A stretch of DNA of 64,000 nt from Bradyrhizobium sp. WD16. GTDB lineage: Bacteria; Pseudomonadota; Alphaproteobacteria; Rhizobiales; Xanthobacteraceae. The DNA is taken from assembly GCF_024181725.1 (NCBI RefSeq), contig NZ_CP028908.1, positions 2,604,001 through 2,668,000 on the forward strand, read 5' to 3'. Below the pieces are notes generated by a model that did not search any database, was not told where the DNA came from, and saw nothing but the letters and a program-made list of their open reading frames with translations. Below, one piece after another: positions 59,761 to 64,000 of this stretch. Positions within the stretch are counted from its first letter, which is position 1. Every line of letters begins with the position of its first letter. Made by a program: the position numbers and the translations under genes.

Positions 59761-60813
59761 ATGTATAAAGTGTCCGTTATTACCGAAGACGATTTCGAGG
59801 TCACGTTTGAGTGCCCGCCGAACGACAACGTCATCTCCGCCGGAGTGAAAGGCGATGTGATTCTCCTTTCGTCCTGTCATGAAGGCGGTTGCGCCACATG
59901 CAAGGCGGAATGTCTCGAAGGCGACTATGAATTGGGGCGATGCAGCGTACAGGCCCTGCCTCCCGACGAAGAAGAAGCAAGTGTCGTTCTGCTCTGCCAG
60001 ACCTTTCCGCGGAGCGATCTCGTCGTCAAAGTGCCCTATACGTTCGAACGCATTTCGTTCCAGAAGGTCAACACGGACTGGCGGGGCGAAATCGTTGCCA
60101 TCGAAAAAATCGCGTCGAATGTCGCGAAACTGCAGATCGCGCCGAAAGACCCCGGCAATGGAGAAACGGTACCGATCCCGTTCGTTCCCGGACAATATCT
60201 GGACATAGGGATTCCTGGCACGGAGGCGAGCCGGTGCTATTCGATGGCGACGATTGATGACGATCCGCGCCTTGATTTTCTCATCCGGATTTTGCCTGGC
60301 GGCCGGTTTTCGGAATTTCTGTCGAGCGACGCCGAGCCTGGCCTCGTGATGAAGCTTCGCGGTCCCTTCGGCAGCTTCAACATAAGGGAGAACGGACTGC
60401 GGGCCCGATACTTCGTTGCAGGCGGCACTGGTCTCGCGCCTGTCCTGTCGATGATCCGCTACATGAATCGCGAGCAGCATCCGCAGGAAGCCAAGTTGTT
60501 CTTCGGCGTGACGCATCAGCACGAATTATTCTATCTCGACGAACTAAGGCAGCTCGAGGCCGAAATGCCGAATCTGAAGGTCTATGTGTCGGTGATGAAA
60601 CCCGAGGCTGGTTGGCAGGGCTGCGCCGGCACCGTCGTGGACGAATTGACCCGGCAATTGCGAGAGGCGAAGGCGAAGCCGGACATCTACCTGTGTGGAC
60701 CGCCGCCGATGATCGATGCGGCTTTCGCAGTTGCAGCAACGAACGGTGTGCCGAAGGAACAACTCTACGTCGAGAAGTTTCTTGCAAGCGGGCAAGCGGC
60801 GGCCGCAGAATAG
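59761..60813 (+). CDS. mmoC: soluble methane monooxygenase reductase MmoC
   Basis: A 350-residue NADH:acceptor reductase. The N-terminal 2Fe-2S domain has Cys39, Cys44, Cys47 and Cys79 (C-x4-C-x2-C-x31-C). The FAD domain has RCYSMA near residue 159, and the NADH domain has GGTGLAPVLSM and YLCGPPPMID. It passes electrons from NADH to the diiron site of MmoX. Unlike the tight spacing elsewhere in the operon, it follows mmoD by 227 bases. Confidence 0.96.
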   Translation: MYKVSVITEDDFEVTFECPPNDNVISAGVKGDVILLSSCHEGGCATCKAECLEGDYELGRCSVQALPPDEEEASVVLLCQTFPRSDLVVKVPYTFERISFQKVNTDWRGEIVAIEKIASNVAKLQIAPKDPGNGETVPIPFVPGQYLDIGIPGTEASRCYSMATIDDDPRLDFLIRILPGGRFSEFLSSDAEPGLVMKLRGPFGSFNIRENGLRARYFVAGGTGLAPVLSMIRYMNREQHPQEAKLFFGVTHQHELFYLDELRQLEAEMPNLKVYVSVMKPEAGWQGCAGTVVDELTRQLREAKAKPDIYLCGPPPMIDAAFAVAATNGVPKEQLYVEKFLASGQAAAAE

Positions 60814-60849
60814 AATAACGTCTGGCTTTATAGCGGAGGTTGTTCAGCG

Positions 60850-62943
60850 ATGAATTCCGTGGTCGAGATGCCGAACAAACTCCAACAGCGGGAGGCGGAC
60901 AAGCCGGAACTGGATGCTGGGCTATTCGGCGTCGACCGCCCCGGGGTCGCCTGGGATTGGATGGTGCAAACCAATCAGCCGCCCGAAGGAACTGATTGGG
61001 CTCGACCCCAGGTCGTAGAGGCCTGGGATCGATGCATTGAGGAATATGGCCTCATACCACGTGCCAGCCAGTTATGGCCGCATCCGATCATCGACGCCGC
61101 GAGCGGCGCGCGGACCGCTCCCGCCACGAACCTGGACGTTCGCACGGCGTTGGCGACGATGGCCTTCAATCTACAGCCTGTGTTGCGAGGCACGAGCGTC
61201 AGCCTGCTCCTGGCTGACGGAACTGGTACGCTTATCCATGCGATGGAATCGGGGTCGAGCCTCGGGCCAATGGGCCGTCGCCTCGTCCGGCTCGGCGAAA
61301 GCTGGAATGAGCGGATCATCGGGAACAACGGATTGGGGACGGCTGCCGTTCTGGGCGAAACCGTGGCCTTTGAAAGGAAGGAACATTTCTCTTCTATTTT
61401 ACATCCTTTTGCGACGGTCGGACATCCGCTGTTCGCGCATGATGGCTCGCTGGTTGCCGTACTCGGCTTGATCACGGATCAGCGGTCCTCTGCGCAGACG
61501 CTTCTCGGCTTCGTCAGAATTGCCGGCTACCTCATCGAAACCAATCTGTTCGAAGGTCAGGCGCCGGGAGCGTTTATGCTCAGGCTGCGCTTGGACACGA
61601 TCTGTGTCGGCTCGGACGAGCAGAACTGCCTGCTCGACGGGCTTATCTCTCTTGACGAAGCGGGAAGGATCGTCGGTGCCACGCGTGCCGGGCTCAATCT
61701 CCTGCGTGGTGAACGCCATTCGGATATTCTCTTCCGTCCCGTAGAGACGGTTCTCGGCGTGACAGTGGACGAATTGCGTGCCTGCGCGCGCCGCTGTGAA
61801 CCTGTCGAGCTGGAGATATTCTCTGGTTGGCGTCTGCGGATCGAGCTTATCGTGCGGCACCCCGGCGCTGGCGAAGCCGTGCAGCCCGCTCGGGAACTCG
61901 CGGCGACAAAAGGGTCGGGGCGGCGGGCGGATTATTACGCGTCCGGGCATGCGGGAAGGCGCGCAGCCCAGGAGCCATGGCATGATGCGGTCGGCGAGGC
62001 CGCGTCGCAGAAAGCGATCAATCTACAAAAGCGGAAAATCCCGATTCTGATCACCGGCGAGTCGGGGGTTGGCAAAGATCATTTGGTCCGTATGATTCAC
62101 GCGAATGGCGCGCGGAAAGGCCGGCCTCTGGTCCTCGTCAACTGCGCCGCAATTCCACGCGAACTTATATCGAGTGAGCTCTTTGGCTATGTAACCGGCA
62201 GCTTCACCGGCGCTCGCAACGGTGGCAAACCCGGCAAATTCGTCGAGGCTCATACCGGCGTTTTATTCCTCGATGAAATCGGCGACATGGCTCTCGATCT
62301 CCAGACCGCGCTTTTGTGCGCTCTGGATAGTTCGGAGATCGTGCCTGTGGGCGGATCGAAGCCCGTGACCGTCGATGTTCAGGTGATCGCCGCGACGAAT
62401 AGTGATCTCGCCGATTGCGTGAGAAAAGGCACATTTCGACGCGATCTCTATTACCGGCTGAACGGCGCGCAGTTCTGGTTGCCGCCTCTCCGAGAGCGGC
62501 CCGACAAGCTGAGCCTGATCCGATATTTGTGGGAGCGGGAAGTCAAGGCCCAGAACATCGACCATGTCAAACGGCTCAGCGCCGAGGTCTGGGACATTTT
62601 CGAGCGTCATCCCTGGCCGGGCAATATTCGTGAATTGCTCAATGTATTGCGTTCATGTTTGGCGATGACCGTTGGAGATCAGACGCGGCTATCGGATCTG
62701 CCGGAGGATTTTCTCCGCGAAATGAATGATTCCGTCCAATGCGAGGCAGACGGCGGAAGCGATCCGGCATGGCCGCGGACGCGGCCCATACCCGAGGTCA
62801 AGGCGCTCGTCGCTTGGGAGGCTGATGCGATCCGTTCGGCGCTTGCGAAGACGTCCGGCAATATTTCGCAGTCAGCCCGCGAACTCGGCATCACGCGCGC
62901 CACTCTCTACCACAAGATGGCGCGGCTCGGGCTGCGAAGATAG
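60850..62943 (+). CDS. mmoR: sigma-54-dependent activator MmoR
   Basis: A 697-residue bacterial enhancer-binding protein of the AcoR type. An N-terminal GAF-like sensory region (about residues 60-230) and a PAS-like stretch precede the AAA+ domain, with Walker A GESGVGKD at residue 403 and Walker B VLFLDEIGDM. The C-terminal Fis-type HTH contains NISQSARELGITRATLYHKM. The sigma-54 contact loop reads GSFTGA (residues 450-455) rather than GAFTGA. It should activate the sigma-54 promoter before mmoX. GCGGAGG lies upstream of the ATG, 36 bases after mmoC. Confidence 0.93.
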   Translation: MNSVVEMPNKLQQREADKPELDAGLFGVDRPGVAWDWMVQTNQPPEGTDWARPQVVEAWDRCIEEYGLIPRASQLWPHPIIDAASGARTAPATNLDVRTALATMAFNLQPVLRGTSVSLLLADGTGTLIHAMESGSSLGPMGRRLVRLGESWNERIIGNNGLGTAAVLGETVAFERKEHFSSILHPFATVGHPLFAHDGSLVAVLGLITDQRSSAQTLLGFVRIAGYLIETNLFEGQAPGAFMLRLRLDTICVGSDEQNCLLDGLISLDEAGRIVGATRAGLNLLRGERHSDILFRPVETVLGVTVDELRACARRCEPVELEIFSGWRLRIELIVRHPGAGEAVQPARELAATKGSGRRADYYASGHAGRRAAQEPWHDAVGEAASQKAINLQKRKIPILITGESGVGKDHLVRMIHANGARKGRPLVLVNCAAIPRELISSELFGYVTGSFTGARNGGKPGKFVEAHTGVLFLDEIGDMALDLQTALLCALDSSEIVPVGGSKPVTVDVQVIAATNSDLADCVRKGTFRRDLYYRLNGAQFWLPPLRERPDKLSLIRYLWEREVKAQNIDHVKRLSAEVWDIFERHPWPGNIRELLNVLRSCLAMTVGDQTRLSDLPEDFLREMNDSVQCEADGGSDPAWPRTRPIPEVKALVAWEADAIRSALAKTSGNISQSARELGITRATLYHKMARLGLRR

Positions 62944-62977
62944 AAGCGCCGACGGCGTCCCGGCAAGGGAGAGAAGA

Positions 62978-63322
62978 ATGGTGGACGAAATCCAGCAGTT
63001 TCTCACCGAGATGGCACGCGGTGCCGATGCCACCACGCTTGAGCTTGAACAGAAGGAAGCCAGGCTACGCGCGCTGGTCGGCCCTGAAAGGGCCGAGGAA
63101 CTGGAGCGGCTTTGGGCAAAGGAATTCGCCCCCGCGGACGAAGAAGATATCAAACGCTTCATGGATTGGAGCGATAAAGAGCTGATCTGGACATGGTCAC
63201 GTCTCGAGCGCTCGAGAGAGCGCCGGGCCGCCGCAGGCCGTGCTCATATGATTCATAGTCAGCAACCAGCAGCGTCGCTTCTTTCCAAAGAGAAGACGCG
63301 GAAACCGGGGGGGCGCGATTGA
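62978..63322 (+). CDS. unassigned small helical protein between mmoR and mmoG
   Basis: A 114-residue protein with a clear ribosome site (GGGAGAGAAG) 5 bases before its ATG and only 34 bases after mmoR, so it is almost certainly translated. It is highly charged and predicted all-helical: residues 1-75 are rich in Glu, Ala and Leu with a long amphipathic helix (LEQKEARLRALVGPERAEEL), then a Trp-containing stretch DWSDKELIWTWSRLERS, and a basic, probably disordered tail. No signal peptide, Cys pair or known motif. I recognise no family. Location suggests a role in sMMO regulation or assembly. Confidence 0.75.
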   Translation: MVDEIQQFLTEMARGADATTLELEQKEARLRALVGPERAEELERLWAKEFAPADEEDIKRFMDWSDKELIWTWSRLERSRERRAAAGRAHMIHSQQPAASLLSKEKTRKPGGRD

Positions 63323-63362
63323 ATGTTCTTGCGCGTTTATCTTCTTTGCCAAAATGAGAGCA

Positions 63363-63439
63363 CCTAGTGCGGTGGATCTGACGCTCGTATCAGTATTGCA
63401 GCGAACTCTTCATACGAACGTTAGAACCGGGACACTAGG
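63363..63439. repeat. palindromic repeat, copy 3
   Basis: A 77-base element with ends CCTAGTGCGG and GGACACTAGG. The arms continue as GATCTGACGCTCGTAT against ATACGAACGTTAGAAC, with scattered mismatches. Length and ends match copy 2 near 54.5 kb; the CTAGTGCGG end matches copy 1. It separates the small gene from mmoG and lengthens that spacer to 260 bases. Confidence 0.6.
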
Positions 63440-63582
63440 ACGCGAGTTCGGCATGACGATAGACGCGTATCGTCGAGACCAAAGGATGCGACGGAATTGA
63501 GCCGCGCGCGAATAGCGCTCAGCGACAAGCCTTGAAAAGCAGAATTGAAAAAGAACATAACCGGGACTCCCGGGAGGAAACG

Positions 63583-64000
63583 ATGAAAAAGGACATCCGC
63601 TACGGCGACAATGCGCGCCGCAGAATGCTGGACGGCGCCAATCTTTTGGCCGATGCCGTTCAAGTGACGCTCGGTCCCCGCGGCCGCAACGTCATGATCG
63701 AGCATCGTACGGCGGGCTTCCCGCCGATCGTGACCAAAGACGGGGTCACGGTTGCCCGCTCGATCGAGGTGAATGATCATTTCGAAAGCGCGGGGATCAA
63801 CATGTTCGCGCAGATGGCCTCGGCGGTGTCGAAGGAATGTGGAGACGGGACGACAACCACCATCGTGCTGGCGCGCCACATAGCCAGAAAAGTGCTTCAG
63901 GCCATGACGGCGGGGCTTGATCCCAATGGATTGCGAATGGGAATGGAGCTCGCGACCCAGGCGGCCCTCGACGATTTGCGCCGGCGCTCCCGAAACTGCG
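63583..64000 (+). CDS. mmoG: MmoG, GroEL-like chaperonin of sMMO (partial)
   Basis: The first 139 residues of a chaperonin-60 family protein; the gene continues past the window. It has VQVTLGPRGRNVMIE, TKDGVTVARSIE and the ATPase motif GDGTTTTIVLA. It departs from housekeeping GroEL at many positions (for instance an extended HRTAGFPPI loop and SAVSKECGDG), as MmoG proteins do. MmoG is needed for active sMMO, probably folding the hydroxylase or MmoR. GGGAGGAAA precedes the ATG at 63583; a CCGGGACTCCCGG hairpin overlaps the upstream edge of that site. Confidence 0.92.
   Translation, partial: MKKDIRYGDNARRRMLDGANLLADAVQVTLGPRGRNVMIEHRTAGFPPIVTKDGVTVARSIEVNDHFESAGINMFAQMASAVSKECGDGTTTTIVLARHIARKVLQAMTAGLDPNGLRMGMELATQAALDDLRRRSRNC

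Noticed and set aside
55310-60813. Propane, butane or toluene monooxygenase instead of sMMO
   Set aside because: Cys151, the near-identical N-terminal half of MmoX to Methylococcus, the XYBZDC order and the presence of mmoD, mmoR and mmoG all favour sMMO.
63421-63879. 152-codon minus-strand open frame opposite mmoG
   Set aside because: Covers the chaperonin start and a palindromic repeat; no motif.

Overview
The window is high-GC DNA from an alphaproteobacterium, most likely of the order Hyphomicrobiales. The evidence is an aerobic-type cobalamin operon with cobW, cobN, cobG, cobE and bluB, FNR/FixK-type boxes of the TTGA-N6-TCAA form, a class Ic ribonucleotide reductase, and a complete soluble methane monooxygenase (sMMO) operon. 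The genus cannot be fixed from this sequence. Gene order mmoXYBZDC followed by mmoR and mmoG on the same strand is, from memory, the arrangement of Methylocella-like facultative methanotrophs. No particulate methane monooxygenase lies in the window.

Layout. 1-13.3 kb: an AI-2E family permease (cut by the window edge), an LTXXQ periplasmic protein, a P-type cation ATPase, a long-chain-type acyl-CoA dehydrogenase, a three-gene ABC exporter operon with an HlyD-type adaptor, a CoA-disulfide/persulfide reductase fused to rhodanese, and a DUF302 protein. Three promoters here carry FNR/FixK-like boxes, suggesting an oxygen-responsive block. 13.4-34.2 kb: a near-complete cobalamin gene cluster read mainly on the minus strand from one cobalamin riboswitch (riboswitch, DUF1636, cobW, cobN, cobG, cobH, cobI, cobJ, cobL, cobE, cobM, cobA, cobB, a NiCoT transporter, bluB, cobC, cobO, cobD, cobQ). 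cobK and cbiD are embedded on the plus strand; cbiD stands where a cobF would be expected.

34.6-45.1 kb: a GGDEF-EAL protein, an HME-RND efflux pair, a decayed SGNH hydrolase, a CbbY-like HAD phosphatase, a Xre-RES toxin-antitoxin pair with a palindromic operator candidate, and a Zur-box-controlled zinc-type COG0523 GTPase. 45.1-49.5 kb: class Ic nrdB and nrdA (Phe in place of the radical Tyr) behind a second cobalamin riboswitch, so B12 appears to shut down the B12-independent reductase. 49.6-54.4 kb: a small hypothetical gene, a Tat-exported metallo-beta-lactamase-fold hydrolase and an amidohydrolase lying between two copies of the 3' end of an HNH endonuclease gene, then the intact HNH gene and a 3-methyladenine DNA glycosylase.

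54.4-64.0 kb: two palindromic repeats and an IS21 istB remnant precede a sigma-54 promoter and mmoX-Y-B-Z-D-C, followed by the activator gene mmoR, an unassigned small gene, a third palindromic repeat, and the start of the chaperonin gene mmoG, which runs off the window. The spacers between mmoX/mmoY, mmoZ/mmoD and mmoD/mmoC each hold a strong hairpin without a T tract. By eye this block is less GC-rich than the cob cluster; together with the repeat and IS footprints this fits horizontal acquisition, but no composition was computed.
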